Source: Ruegeria marisrubri (GTDB taxonomy: Bacteria; Pseudomonadota; Alphaproteobacteria; Rhodobacterales; Rhodobacteraceae). Taken from it: a DNA stretch of 64,000 nt. The stretch covers positions 1 through 64,000 of the forward strand of contig NZ_LQBQ01000002.1 in assembly GCF_001507595.1 (NCBI RefSeq). Direction: 5' to 3'. The position numbers and the translations under genes were made by a program. This document shows, in pieces, positions 24,078-32,532 of this stretch (within the stretch, counting starts at the first letter, position 1; every line of letters begins with the position of its first letter). The notes beneath the pieces were generated by a model. That model did not search any database, was not told the DNA's origin, and saw only the letters and a program-made list of their open reading frames with translations.

Positions 24078-24884
24078 CTAGCCGAGCGCACCCGCGACCC
24101 ACCGCAGCCAGATTTCCGGGGCGCTGCGGAACACGTTGATGTCCACCTCGCCATCAATGCCCGGGACCAGGCCGGTGCCGGTATATTGCCAGAACGTCCA
24201 GTAGGCGCCCGGATACACCTGCCTTGGATGGCCTGCGACCGAACGCAGCCAGAACTGGGTTCCGCGCAGGCGTCCGATCCCGGTGTCGCTGTAGAAATCC
24301 ACGGTCGTATAGACAATCGGTCGACGCCCGTAATGCGCCTCGAGCATGTCGAGGAACTTCTTCGCCTCGGCGCGCACCTTCTTGCCATCCGGCCGCAGGG
24401 TGCAGGTCTTGGAATAGGGCGTCCACTCCATGTCCAGCACATGGGGCAGATCCGCGCCGCGCGGAACGTGGCGGATGAACCAGCGCGCCTGTTCTTCGGC
24501 GGGCCGGCAGAAGTAGAAATAGTGATAGGCGCCCCACGGAACCCCTGCCGCCCTCGCGCCGCGCCGGTGCGCGTCGAACATCGGATCCGCCAGATCGCCG
24601 CCCTCGGTCGCCTTGATGAAAACGAAGTTGACGCCCGCCGCCTTGGCCGTCGGCCAGTCGATATCGCCCTGCCAGCGCGACACGTCGATGCCATGGATCG
24701 GGAATGAGGTCGGGCCGCGCCCCTTCCAGGAATGCGGATCTGCGTCACCGAACTTGGGATAGGTCACAAGGGATCTCGCCAGAGCCCTGTAATCCGGGCC
24801 TGTCGCGGTCTCCACCTCGGGCGTCGGGCGACCACAGGACACCACAAGTAAAAACAACAGCAGGAAAGGTATTAATTTCCGCAT
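24078..24884 (-). CDS. GH25 muramidase lipoprotein
   Basis: A 268-residue glycoside hydrolase family 25 enzyme, cleaving beta-1,4 bonds between MurNAc and GlcNAc in peptidoglycan. A lipoprotein signal peptide (LLLFLLVVSCG) places the lipidated Cys at about residue 16. The catalytic barrel starts at GIDVSRWQGDIDW and includes FIKATEGG, AYHYFYFC and the acidic pair in HVLDMEWTP, then FWQYTGTG and DINVF. ATG 24884 gives a proper signal peptide; the longer frame from 24944 does not. Probably anchored to the outer membrane and used in cell-wall turnover. Confidence 0.85.
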   Translation of the reverse strand: MRKLIPFLLLFLLVVSCGRPTPEVETATGPDYRALARSLVTYPKFGDADPHSWKGRGPTSFPIHGIDVSRWQGDIDWPTAKAAGVNFVFIKATEGGDLADPMFDAHRRGARAAGVPWGAYHYFYFCRPAEEQARWFIRHVPRGADLPHVLDMEWTPYSKTCTLRPDGKKVRAEAKKFLDMLEAHYGRRPIVYTTVDFYSDTGIGRLRGTQFWLRSVAGHPRQVYPGAYWTFWQYTGTGLVPGIDGEVDINVFRSAPEIWLRWVAGALG

Positions 24885-25290
24885 CGAACCGCTCTGCCTC
24901 AATTCAATTGAAAGTATCTTTTTCTTGCTTACAGAATGAGGCATTGCCCAGAAATCGCAACGCCGCAGATGTGCGGATGCAGGTTCCCGCCGATCGGCCC
25001 CTGTTTTCGAAAAGATGCAATTGGCCGGGATTCAGGGCTTGATCCCCATGGGCAAAACCCCTAAACGACCGCAATCCGGACTCGCCTGCGGCGACTCCGG
25101 CGTTTTGGGTTGCATCGCACCATTTCGCCAGGCTTTCTTCGGCCCTCGGCGTGGCGCGGACGATCCGATCCGAAGGAACATTCGACCTGACCTCTGGCGG
25201 GCTGCTACCGGCGGGACCCGATGGAGACCAAGAGCTCTCAGGCCGTGCTTAACTTCGTGGGCCAACCACGAGCAGATAGGAGAAACTGCG
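24885..25290. other. Divergent region and long leader of rplS
   Basis: No gene is visible between the GH25 gene and rplS. The rplS leader may be over 200 bases and contains several GC-rich inverted segments. Ribosomal-protein leaders of this length can be autoregulatory, but I cannot name a known structure. The usual upstream partners of rplS (rpsP, rimM, trmD) are not here. Confidence 0.4.
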
Positions 25291-25674
25291 ATGGACCTGA
25301 TCGCACAGCTCGAGGCGGAACAGATTGCCGCCCTGGGGAAGGACATCCCCGACTTCAAAGCCGGTGACACCATTCGCGTCGGCTACAAGGTGACCGAAGG
25401 CTCGCGCACCCGCGTGCAGAACTACGAAGGCGTCTGCATCGCGCGCAAGAACGGCAATGGCATTGCCGGCTCGTTCACCGTTCGCAAGATTTCGTTCGGC
25501 GAAGGCGTGGAGCGTGTGTTCCCGCTGTACTCGACCAACATCGACAGCATCACCGTTGTCCGTCGTGGTAAAGTCCGCCGCGCCAAACTGTACTATCTGC
25601 GCTCGCGCCGCGGCAAATCTGCCCGTATCGCAGAAGTCACCAACTACAAGCCCAAGGCTGGCGCCGAGGCGTAA
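25291..25674 (+). CDS. rplS: 50S ribosomal protein L19
   Basis: A 127-residue ribosomal protein at the 30S-50S interface. It contains the L19 core, including [13 protein letters not shown], the EGVCIARKN loop and [20 protein letters not shown]. The C-terminus is extended by a short [10 protein letters not shown] tail. ATG 25291 is set by the AGGAGA site and the family start (MDLIAQLE); the open frame upstream is not coding. It is followed 11 bases later by rpmE, in one operon ending at the terminator near 25957. Confidence 0.95.
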   Translation: MDLIAQLEAEQIAALGKDIPDFKAGDTIRVGYKVTEGSRTRVQNYEGVCIARKNGNGIAGSFTVRKISFGEGVERVFPLYSTNIDSITVVRRGKVRRAKLYYLRSRRGKSARIAEVTNYKPKAGAEA

Positions 25675-25685
25675 GGAGCGGAAAG

Positions 25686-25907
25686 ATGAAAAAAGACATC
25701 CATCCCGACTACCACATCATCGACGTCAAGATGACCGACGGCACCGTGGTTCAGATGAAATCCACCTGGGGCAGCGAAGGCGATACGCTTGCCCTGGAAA
25801 TCGACCCCAGCTCGCACCCGGCCTGGACCGGTGGCGGCACCCGCCTGATGGACGCAGGCGGCCGCGTGTCGAAGTTCAAGAAGAAATACGAAGGTCTGGG
25901 CTTCTGA
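25686..25907 (+). CDS. rpmE: 50S ribosomal protein L31
   Basis: A 73-residue L31. The start [10 protein letters not shown] and central region [14 protein letters not shown] followed by HPAWTGG fit the family. It has no cysteines, so it is the zinc-free form and lacks the CxxC pair of zinc-binding L31. In alphaproteobacteria this is common. Co-transcribed with rplS, with a GGAGCGG site ahead. Confidence 0.95.
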   Translation: MKKDIHPDYHIIDVKMTDGTVVQMKSTWGSEGDTLALEIDPSSHPAWTGGGTRLMDAGGRVSKFKKKYEGLGF

Positions 25908-25928
25908 TCCGGCATCTTCGCGACAGAC

Positions 25929-25957
25929 AAGGGCCGTCCCCGCGGGGCGGCCCTTTT
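25929..25957 (+). terminator. Intrinsic terminator of rplS-rpmE
   Basis: AGGGCCG and CGGCCCT pair around a GC-rich loop that can itself pair (TCCCCGCGGGG), followed by five T residues. It lies 22 bases beyond the rpmE stop. Confidence 0.85.
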
Positions 25958-26093
25958 TCATTGGTTTCATTGGTGCAAACGGGTTCCGTTCACCCCCAAT
26001 CCGGTTTTTCGGTTCTTCCCTTCAGATTCGCCACAACATATAGTGCATGGCAACAACGCGCCGACAAAGGCGCGGCGGTCGGGGAATACAGGC

Positions 26094-26903
26094 ATGGCGC
26101 ATATCATCGTCGTAGGGAACGAAAAGGGCGGAGCGGGCAAATCCACTGTTTCGATGCATGTGGCGACCGCGCTGGCCCGGCTTGGCCACAAGGTCAGCTC
26201 CCTGGACCTCGACCTGCGGCAACGCACCCTGGGGCGCTATTTCGAGAACCGGCGCAACTTCTTGAACGGCTCCGATCTCAACCTGCCCACCCCCTATCAC
26301 CACGACCTGCCCGAGATCGACCCGGCCTCGCTGAAGCCCGGCGAGAACATCTATGACCACCGCCTCTCGGCGGCCGTGGCCGAACTGGAAAGCGACAGCG
26401 ATTTCATCCTGATCGACTGTCCGGGCTCGCATACGCGCCTCAGCCAGGTGGCGCATTCGCTGGCCGATACGCTGATCACCCCGCTCAATGACAGTTTCAT
26501 CGATTTCGACCTTCTGGCGCGGATCGACTCGAAGGGCGAAAAGATCCTCGGCCCCTCGGTCTATTCCGAGATGGTGTGGAACGCCCGCCAGCTCAGGGCG
26601 CAGGCGGGGCTGAAGCCGGTGGACTGGGTCGTGGTCCGCAACCGCGTGGGCACCCAGCGCATGGTCAACAAGGAAAAGATGCAGCGCGCGGTGGACATGC
26701 TGTCCAAGCGCATCGGCTTCCGCGTCGCCTCGGGCTTTTCCGAGCGCGTCATCTTCCGCGAGTTGTTCCCCCGCGGCCTGACCCTGCTGGACCTCAAGGA
26801 CATCGGGGTGAAACAGCTCAACATCTCGAACATCGCCGCGCGGCAGGAACTGCGCGACATGATGCGCGAACTGAACCTGCCGGGTGTCGAAATCGATTTC
26901 TAG
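26094..26903 (+). CDS. mipZ: Division-plane ATPase MipZ
   Basis: A 269-residue ParA/MinD-family ATPase. The deviant Walker A is GNEKGGAGKST, and IDCPGSHT is in the Walker B region. The RNRVGTQ and FPRGLTLLDL segments fit MipZ of Alphaproteobacteria, which forms a bipolar gradient through ParB and blocks FtsZ assembly near the poles. The length is right for MipZ. ATG 26094 follows an upstream frame that is not coding. It is monocistronic; its stop overlaps the stop of the convergent cyclase gene by 4 bases. The two ParB-like genes at 0.8-3.8 kb are not its usual partner. Confidence 0.8.
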   Translation: MAHIIVVGNEKGGAGKSTVSMHVATALARLGHKVSSLDLDLRQRTLGRYFENRRNFLNGSDLNLPTPYHHDLPEIDPASLKPGENIYDHRLSAAVAELESDSDFILIDCPGSHTRLSQVAHSLADTLITPLNDSFIDFDLLARIDSKGEKILGPSVYSEMVWNARQLRAQAGLKPVDWVVVRNRVGTQRMVNKEKMQRAVDMLSKRIGFRVASGFSERVIFRELFPRGLTLLDLKDIGVKQLNISNIAARQELRDMMRELNLPGVEIDF

Positions 26904-28132
26904 GCTGTTGGCTGATACAGCGTGAACAGCTCCTTGGGCTCTGCAACACCGCGGAGCATGTAACGGCCAAGAGATACCAGATCGCGACCGCTGTCGCCCG
27001 CAGCCCTGGCAACATCGTCCGATATGAGAATCCGCTGATCCAGAGCCCGGTGCATCCCGGCGATCCGGGCGGCCTGATTTACCGCCGGACCGATGACGGT
27101 GAAGTCCAGCCGGTTTTCAGCACCGATATTGCCGTACAGAATTTCACCCGAATGCAGGGCCAGCGTGTAGTTGGACACCGGCAAGCCGGCCGCAGCGCGC
27201 TGCGCGTTCAGTTCGGTCATCCTGTCTTGCAGCTTGGCAACGGCTGCCAGTGCGGCACGAGCGTCCTCGTCGCTTTCGCCGACATCGAACATCGCCATCA
27301 AGCCGTCTCCCATGAATTTGAGGATGTTGCCCCCGCACCCCTGTACGACCTCGACCGCGACAGCCAGGTAATCGTTCAGCATCGCGATGATGTCCGAACC
27401 TGGCAGACGTTCGGACAGGCCGGTGAACCCCTCGAGGTCAAAGTTCCAGATTACCGCGTCGATCATCTGAAGCGAACCGCGGCGGATCTCGCCTGACAAC
27501 ACCCGCTGCCCCGCATCGCGCCCCAGATAGACCTTGAGAAGGTCCTCGGCCAATTTCCGGTTGGATGCGGATTTCAAGGCCAGCCCCAGTTGCGGCATCG
27601 TGTATCGGATCAGGCCGAGCTGCTGCTCGGCAAAGCCTTCGGGGTGATCGGTGGTCCAAGACATCAGAACGCCCTCAGGCATTTGGTCCAGCGCGATCCG
27701 CTGGCCCGGATCGACCTTTTGCAATACCAGACCCGAGGCGAAATAGTCGGTCGCACCTTTCTGATGCAGTTCGTTGAGGAACGGGAACCGGCTGGGCTCG
27801 TTCTGGTCCCTCAACCGTTCACGTAATTCCATCGCACCGGTCCTGAGCATCTCGTAAAGCGGGCTCGACACCCATTGCTCGGGCGGTTCCTCGCGATGTT
27901 CGTAGTTCTCGACGCTGCCACCCTCGTCACGATACCAGTTGAACCCGGTGCCTCCATAGGTCGGGTGATAGGCGCTTTGGGCCGCATGAAAGCGCATCAG
28001 CGGCACTCCGGCCTCAACCAGCCGGACGCAGTAGCCTTCCAGGATCTCGGGCTGCTCGGCCCCTTCCAGCCCCCGTTCGAGAAGCCAGTCGATCAGCTCA
28101 TCGGCGGAGGATCGTGGGGGGCTCGAGGTCAT
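26900..28132 (-). CDS. Class III adenylate/guanylate cyclase
   Basis: A 410-residue protein. The N-terminal half (about 1-210) has no membrane segment and includes aromatic-rich stretches, probably a sensor domain of a type often found with soluble cyclases. The catalytic domain begins near residue 215: the metal Asp residues are in FDLEGFTGLSERL and FMGDGLMAMF, and the substrate-site pattern is in LDFTVIGPAVNQAARI. It makes cAMP or cGMP; Lys before FMGDG favours ATP. Convergent with mipZ, with overlapping stops, so no terminator can lie between them. Confidence 0.85.
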   Translation of the reverse strand: MTSSPPRSSADELIDWLLERGLEGAEQPEILEGYCVRLVEAGVPLMRFHAAQSAYHPTYGGTGFNWYRDEGGSVENYEHREEPPEQWVSSPLYEMLRTGAMELRERLRDQNEPSRFPFLNELHQKGATDYFASGLVLQKVDPGQRIALDQMPEGVLMSWTTDHPEGFAEQQLGLIRYTMPQLGLALKSASNRKLAEDLLKVYLGRDAGQRVLSGEIRRGSLQMIDAVIWNFDLEGFTGLSERLPGSDIIAMLNDYLAVAVEVVQGCGGNILKFMGDGLMAMFDVGESDEDARAALAAVAKLQDRMTELNAQRAAAGLPVSNYTLALHSGEILYGNIGAENRLDFTVIGPAVNQAARIAGMHRALDQRILISDDVARAAGDSGRDLVSLGRYMLRGVAEPKELFTLYQPTA

Positions 28133-28191
28133 TGAGGGCTCCGAATGGTTTGAACCCGACTTGGGGTCGGGGGCGGCGGATTACCAGAGGC

Positions 28192-28644
28192 TCACTCCAT
28201 TCCCGCCAGTCTGCGCAGCATCATCCTCAGCAACGCCGCCTCGCCCTTGGTGAAATGCGCCGCCAGCTTGGCGTCGTAGCTTTCGGCGATGCCGCGCAAT
28301 TCACGGTAGACCGCGGAACCGGCCGGCGTCAGCGTCAATCTTTCCACCCGGCGGTCCCTTTCGTCACGGGTTCGGCTCAGATAGCGGCGCTTCTCCAGCC
28401 GATGCACGGCCCGGCTGATCTTGGTCTTGTGGATCTTGGCGCGCTCGCCGATTTCCTTGGCGGTCATCTCGCCATGAATCCCGAGGTGGAACAGAACCCG
28501 CCACTCGGTGCGCAGCATGCCATAGCGATTCTTGTATACTCTCTGAAACTCCAGCGAGCTTTCCTCGGCGGCCTGATTCAGCAGGAATGGCAGGAAATTT
28601 CGCAGGTCGAAGGTATCTTTTTCGGCATTTTTCGCATCAGTCAT
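28192..28644 (-). CDS. MarR-family regulator of the homogentisate cluster
   Basis: A 150-residue MarR protein. The winged helix covers about 45-110 (GEMTAKEIGERAKIHKTKIS as the HTH, with DERDRRVERLTLT as the wing). It is divergent from hmgA with 57 bases between, containing an inverted repeat. This position implies that it represses the homogentisate genes and is released by an aromatic intermediate, as with MarR/IclR-type regulators of this pathway; the ligand is inference. Confidence 0.8.
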   Translation of the reverse strand: MTDAKNAEKDTFDLRNFLPFLLNQAAEESSLEFQRVYKNRYGMLRTEWRVLFHLGIHGEMTAKEIGERAKIHKTKISRAVHRLEKRRYLSRTRDERDRRVERLTLTPAGSAVYRELRGIAESYDAKLAAHFTKGEAALLRMMLRRLAGME

Positions 28645-28650
28645 GCTTGT

Positions 28651-28668
28651 TAGTTACAAAATCAACTA
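28651..28668. promoter_or_regulatory. Putative MarR operator
   Basis: TAGTT-ACAAAATC-AACTA has perfect 5-bp arms and lies 7 bases from the regulator's start and about 33 from hmgA. The size fits a MarR dimer site covering both promoters. Confidence 0.45.
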
Positions 28669-28701
28669 TTATCCGACAAGCGACAAACGGAGGAACGCGC
28701 A

Positions 28702-30057
28702 ATGAATCGTCCGACTGACCCGCACGCATTGACCCAAGCCAGCACGCCCGTCGGCACCCACGAAGGCTACATGCCGGGCTTTGGCAACGATTTTGAGACC
28801 GAGGCGCTGCCGGGCGCTCTGCCGCAGGGCATGAACAGTCCGCAGAAATGTAACTATGGACTATATGGTGAACAGCTGAGCGGCACGGCCTTTACCGCCA
28901 ACCCGCCCGAGCGCACCTGGTGCTATCGCATCCGCCCCTCGGTGAAACACTCGCACCGCTACGAAAAGATCGACCTGCCCTATTGGAAATCGGCGCCCCA
29001 TGTCGTGGATGACGTGATCTCGCTGGGGCAATACCGGTGGGACGCGGTGCCCCACTCGGATGAACCGCTGACCTGGCTGACCGGCATGCGCACCATGACC
29101 ACCGCCGGGGACGTGAACACCCAGGTCGGCATGGCCAGCCATATCTACCTGGTCACCGAGTCTATGGTGGATGACTATTTCTTCTCGGCCGATTCCGAGC
29201 TGCTGGTGGTGCCTCAGGAAGGCCGCCTGCGCTTTGCGACCGAGTTGGGCATCATCGACCTGGAACCCAAGGAGATCGCCATCATCCCGCGCGGGCTGGT
29301 CTATCGCGTCGAAGTGCTGGAAGGCCCCTGCCGAGGGTTCGTCTGCGAAAATTACGGCCAGAAATTCGAGCTGCCGGGCCGCGGCCCGATCGGCGCCAAC
29401 TGCATGGCCAACCCGCGCGACTTCAAGGCGCCGGTGGCGGCCTTCGAGGATCGCGAGGTGCCCTCGACCGTGACGATCAAGTGGTGCGGCCAGTTCCACA
29501 CCACGAAAATCGGCCACAGCCCGCTGGACGTGGTGGCCTGGCACGGCAACTACGCACCCTACAAATACGACCTGCGCAACTACTGCCCGGTCGGCGCGAT
29601 CCTGTTCGACCACCCGGACCCCTCGATCTTCACCGTGCTGACCGCGCCTTCGGGCGTGCCGGGCACCGCGAATATCGACTTCGTTCTTTTCCGCGAACGC
29701 TGGATGGTGATGGAGGACACGTTCCGCCCGCCGTGGTACCACAAGAACATCATGTCCGAGCTGATGGGCAACATCTATGGCCAGTATGACGCCAAGCCGC
29801 AGGGCTTCGTGCCGGGCGGCATGAGCCTGCACAACATGATGATCCCGCACGGCCCGGACAAGGAAGCCTTTGAAAAGGCGTCCAACGCCAATCTGGGGCC
29901 GGACAAGCTGGACAACACGATGTCCTTCATGTTCGAGACCCGCTTCCCGCAGCACCTGACCGCCTTCGCCGCGAACGAGGCGCCGCTGCAGGACGACTAC
30001 ATCGACTGCTGGACGGATCTGGAGAAGAAATTCGACGGCACGCCCGGCAAGAAATGA
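28702..30057 (+). CDS. hmgA: Homogentisate 1,2-dioxygenase
   Basis: A 451-residue non-haem iron dioxygenase opening homogentisate to maleylacetoacetate in tyrosine and phenylacetate-type catabolism. It shows the family N-terminus ([19 protein letters not shown]) and the iron ligands: His in PPWYHKN, Glu in MSELMGNI and His in MMIPHGPD. Full length. It is the first gene of a plus-strand run including fahA and maiA, the next two steps. ATG 28702 follows a GGAGGAACGC site. Confidence 0.95.
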   Translation: MNRPTDPHALTQASTPVGTHEGYMPGFGNDFETEALPGALPQGMNSPQKCNYGLYGEQLSGTAFTANPPERTWCYRIRPSVKHSHRYEKIDLPYWKSAPHVVDDVISLGQYRWDAVPHSDEPLTWLTGMRTMTTAGDVNTQVGMASHIYLVTESMVDDYFFSADSELLVVPQEGRLRFATELGIIDLEPKEIAIIPRGLVYRVEVLEGPCRGFVCENYGQKFELPGRGPIGANCMANPRDFKAPVAAFEDREVPSTVTIKWCGQFHTTKIGHSPLDVVAWHGNYAPYKYDLRNYCPVGAILFDHPDPSIFTVLTAPSGVPGTANIDFVLFRERWMVMEDTFRPPWYHKNIMSELMGNIYGQYDAKPQGFVPGGMSLHNMMIPHGPDKEAFEKASNANLGPDKLDNTMSFMFETRFPQHLTAFAANEAPLQDDYIDCWTDLEKKFDGTPGKK

Positions 30058-30099
30058 CCCCGGCGGCCCCCGGCCACCGCACCGCACAAGGAACCGCAT

Positions 30100-31356
30100 A
30101 TGCCTTTGATGAAATCCTGGGTGGATTCGGCCAATGACGCGAACCACCCGTTTCCCCTGAACAACCTGCCCTATGGCGTCTTTTCGACCGAGGGCACCGA
30201 GCCACGCTGCGGTGTCGCCATCGGCGACATGATCCTCGACGTCACGGCGGCCGAGGCCGAGGGGTTGGTCGCCCTGGCCGACTATCCTTTGTTCGATGTT
30301 CCGTTCTGGAACGAGCTGATGGAGGAAGGCCCCGCCGTCTGGGCCGCACTGCGCGAACGTCTGATCGCACTGCTCTCGGAGGGATCGGAAGAGCGCACCA
30401 AGGTCGAACCCCTGCTGGTCCCGATGGAGTCGGCCGAGCTGCACATGCCCTTCGCCGTCAGCGAATACACCGATTTCTATGCGGGCAAGAACCATGCCTT
30501 CAACGTGGGCACCATGTTCCGCGGCCCGGAAAATGCGCTGCCGCCCAACTGGCTGCACATTCCCATCGGCTACAACGGGCGGGCCTCGTCGGTGGTGGTC
30601 TCGGGCACCGATATCCGCCGCCCCTGGGGGCAGCTGAAATCCCCCGACCATGACCGCCCTGCCTTTCTGCCCAGCCGCCGTTTCGACATCGAGCTGGAGA
30701 TGGGCGCCATCGTCGGCACCCCGTCCGACGGCCCGATCACGGTGCAGGAGGCCGACGACCACATCTTTGGCTACGTCCTGCTGAACGACTGGTCGGCGCG
30801 CGACATCCAGGCCTGGGAATACCAGCCGCTGGGCCCGTTCCAGGCCAAGGCCACCGCCACCTCGATTTCCCCCTGGATCGTGACCAAGGCGGCGCTGGAC
30901 CCGTTCCGCTGCGACACGCCCACGCGCGAGGTCGAACTGCTGGACCACCTCAAGGATTGCGGCCCGATGCTCTACGACATCGAGCTCGAGGTGACGATGG
31001 CCCCAGAGGGCAAACCGGCGACCACCATCGCCCGCACCAACTACAAGGAAATGTATTATTCCTCGGCGCAGCAACTGGCGCATCACACCACCTCGGGCTG
31101 CCCGATGAACGTGGGCGACCTGCTGGGCTCGGGCACGATCTCCGGGCCGACGAAGGATAGCCGCGGTTCACTGCTGGAGCTCAGCTGGGGCGGCAAGGAA
31201 CCGATCACGCTGGATACCGGCGAATCCCGCAGTTTCATCGAGGACGGCGACACACTGACCCTCAAAGGTGCGGCCCGCGGCGATGGCTACACGATCGGCT
31301 TCGGCGACTGCGTGGGCAAGCTGCTGCCCGCACTGGATGACCCGTACGAAAGATGA
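30100..31356 (+). CDS. fahA: Fumarylacetoacetase
   Basis: A 418-residue hydrolase that splits fumarylacetoacetate to fumarate and acetoacetate. The metal ligands are visible: Asp in YTDFYAGKNHA, two Glu in IELEMGAIVG and Asp in LNDWSARDIQAWEYQPLG. The N-terminal SH3-like domain precedes the FAH fold, as in the eukaryotic-type enzymes. It lies 42 bases after hmgA. Confidence 0.95.
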   Translation: MPLMKSWVDSANDANHPFPLNNLPYGVFSTEGTEPRCGVAIGDMILDVTAAEAEGLVALADYPLFDVPFWNELMEEGPAVWAALRERLIALLSEGSEERTKVEPLLVPMESAELHMPFAVSEYTDFYAGKNHAFNVGTMFRGPENALPPNWLHIPIGYNGRASSVVVSGTDIRRPWGQLKSPDHDRPAFLPSRRFDIELEMGAIVGTPSDGPITVQEADDHIFGYVLLNDWSARDIQAWEYQPLGPFQAKATATSISPWIVTKAALDPFRCDTPTREVELLDHLKDCGPMLYDIELEVTMAPEGKPATTIARTNYKEMYYSSAQQLAHHTTSGCPMNVGDLLGSGTISGPTKDSRGSLLELSWGGKEPITLDTGESRSFIEDGDTLTLKGAARGDGYTIGFGDCVGKLLPALDDPYER

Positions 31357-31365
31357 CGAACTGAT

Positions 31366-31399
31366 CTTCATCTTTTCAAAAATACTCCCGCCGGAGGCA
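31366..31399. repeat. REP-like intergenic element
   Basis: The stretch CTTCATCTTTTCAAAAATAC is followed by CTCC-CGCC-GGAG, a small hairpin. I recall closely similar CTTTTCAAAAATACTCCCGC sequences scattered in intergenic DNA of Ruegeria-like genomes. It lies between fahA and the MBL gene, and may modulate readthrough. Confidence 0.4.
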
Positions 31400-31443
31400 T
31401 CCGATAGCTGCCACCGGCGCATCCGCAAAAAGGACAGAACCAC

Positions 31444-32394
31444 ATGGCCAAGGCATTCGCGTCCCAAGGGGACATGACCGAAAAGAAAATCTCCTTCACC
31501 GAAGTGGGCGAAGGGCTTTATGCCTTCACCGCCGAAGGCGACCCCAATTCCGGCGTCATCATCGGCGACGACAGCGTGATGGTGGTCGAAGCGCAGGCCA
31601 CGCCGCGCCTGGCGCAGAAGGTGATCGACTGCATCCGCTCGGTGACCGACAAGCCGATCACCCATGTGGCGCTGACCCACTACCATGCCGTTCGCGTGCT
31701 GGGCGCCAGCGCCTTCGGCGCGCAGCAGATCATCATGTCGGACATGGCCCGCGCCATGGTCGTCGAGCGCGGGAAAGAGGATTGGGACAGCGAGTTCCAG
31801 CGCTTCCCGCGCCTGTTCGAAGGCCATGAAAGCATCCCCGGCCTGACCTGGCCCACCACCACCTTCAGCGACACGATGACGGTCTATCTGGGCAACCGCC
31901 GGGTCGACCTGATGCATCTGGGCCGGGCCCATACGGCCGGCGACATCGTCATCCACGTCCCCGACCAGAACGTGATGTTCACCGGCGACATCGTGGAATA
32001 CCACTCGGCCTGCTATTGCGGCGACGGGCATTTCAACGACTGGGGCGACACGCTGGATCAGATCCAGTGGTTCGACGTCGACGCCATCGCGCCGGGGCGC
32101 GGCGATGCGCTGGTGGGCAAGGAAATGGTGAACGCCGCCATCGAGAACACCCGCGATTTCGTCGAAAGCACCTATCGCCCGGCAGCAAAGGTTGCGGCAC
32201 GCGGCGGCAGCCTGAAAGAAGCCTGGGACGCAGTGCGCGCGGAATGCGATCCGAAATTCTCGGACTACGCCATTTACGAGCACTGCCTGCCCTTCAACGT
32301 CGCCCGCGCCTATGACGAGGCGCGCGGCATCGACACCCCGCGCATCTGGACCGCCCAGCGCGATCTGGAGATGTGGGAAGCCCTGCAGGGCTGA
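31444..32394 (+). CDS. MBL-fold protein with altered metal site
   Basis: A 316-residue metallo-beta-lactamase-fold protein. The first metal motif reads THYHAVRVLG: the two initial His are kept, but the Asp and following His of the usual HxHxDH are Val and Arg. Later motifs are present (GRAHTAGD, FTGDIVEYHSACYCGDG). It would therefore lose most of the second metal site. It sits inside the aromatic cluster, and a hydrolase or lactonase role in ring-cleavage metabolism is possible but unproven. ATG 31444 is used; a second at 31474 is possible. Confidence 0.75.
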   Translation: MAKAFASQGDMTEKKISFTEVGEGLYAFTAEGDPNSGVIIGDDSVMVVEAQATPRLAQKVIDCIRSVTDKPITHVALTHYHAVRVLGASAFGAQQIIMSDMARAMVVERGKEDWDSEFQRFPRLFEGHESIPGLTWPTTTFSDTMTVYLGNRRVDLMHLGRAHTAGDIVIHVPDQNVMFTGDIVEYHSACYCGDGHFNDWGDTLDQIQWFDVDAIAPGRGDALVGKEMVNAAIENTRDFVESTYRPAAKVAARGGSLKEAWDAVRAECDPKFSDYAIYEHCLPFNVARAYDEARGIDTPRIWTAQRDLEMWEALQG

Positions 32395-32532
32395 TCGCCT
32401 GACGGGGCGGTATTGACTCAGGTCGTATCGCCCCCCGGGAAACGATGAGAGCATGAAACAAGACCTCCGGCGCCGGCGTGGCGGAGGACAGGAAAGGTGC
32501 GCCCCGCGCACACCCAAATCGGAGGAGAACCC

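Noticed and set aside
27144..27338. Short frames inside the cyclase gene
   Set aside because: Alternative frames of a full-length cyclase with intact catalytic motifs.
28861..31086. Very long minus-strand open frame (741 codons) opposite hmgA-fahA
   Set aside because: It lies fully antisense to two clear enzymes in high-GC DNA, where one antisense frame is often open. Its product is His/Arg/Gly rich with no domain pattern.
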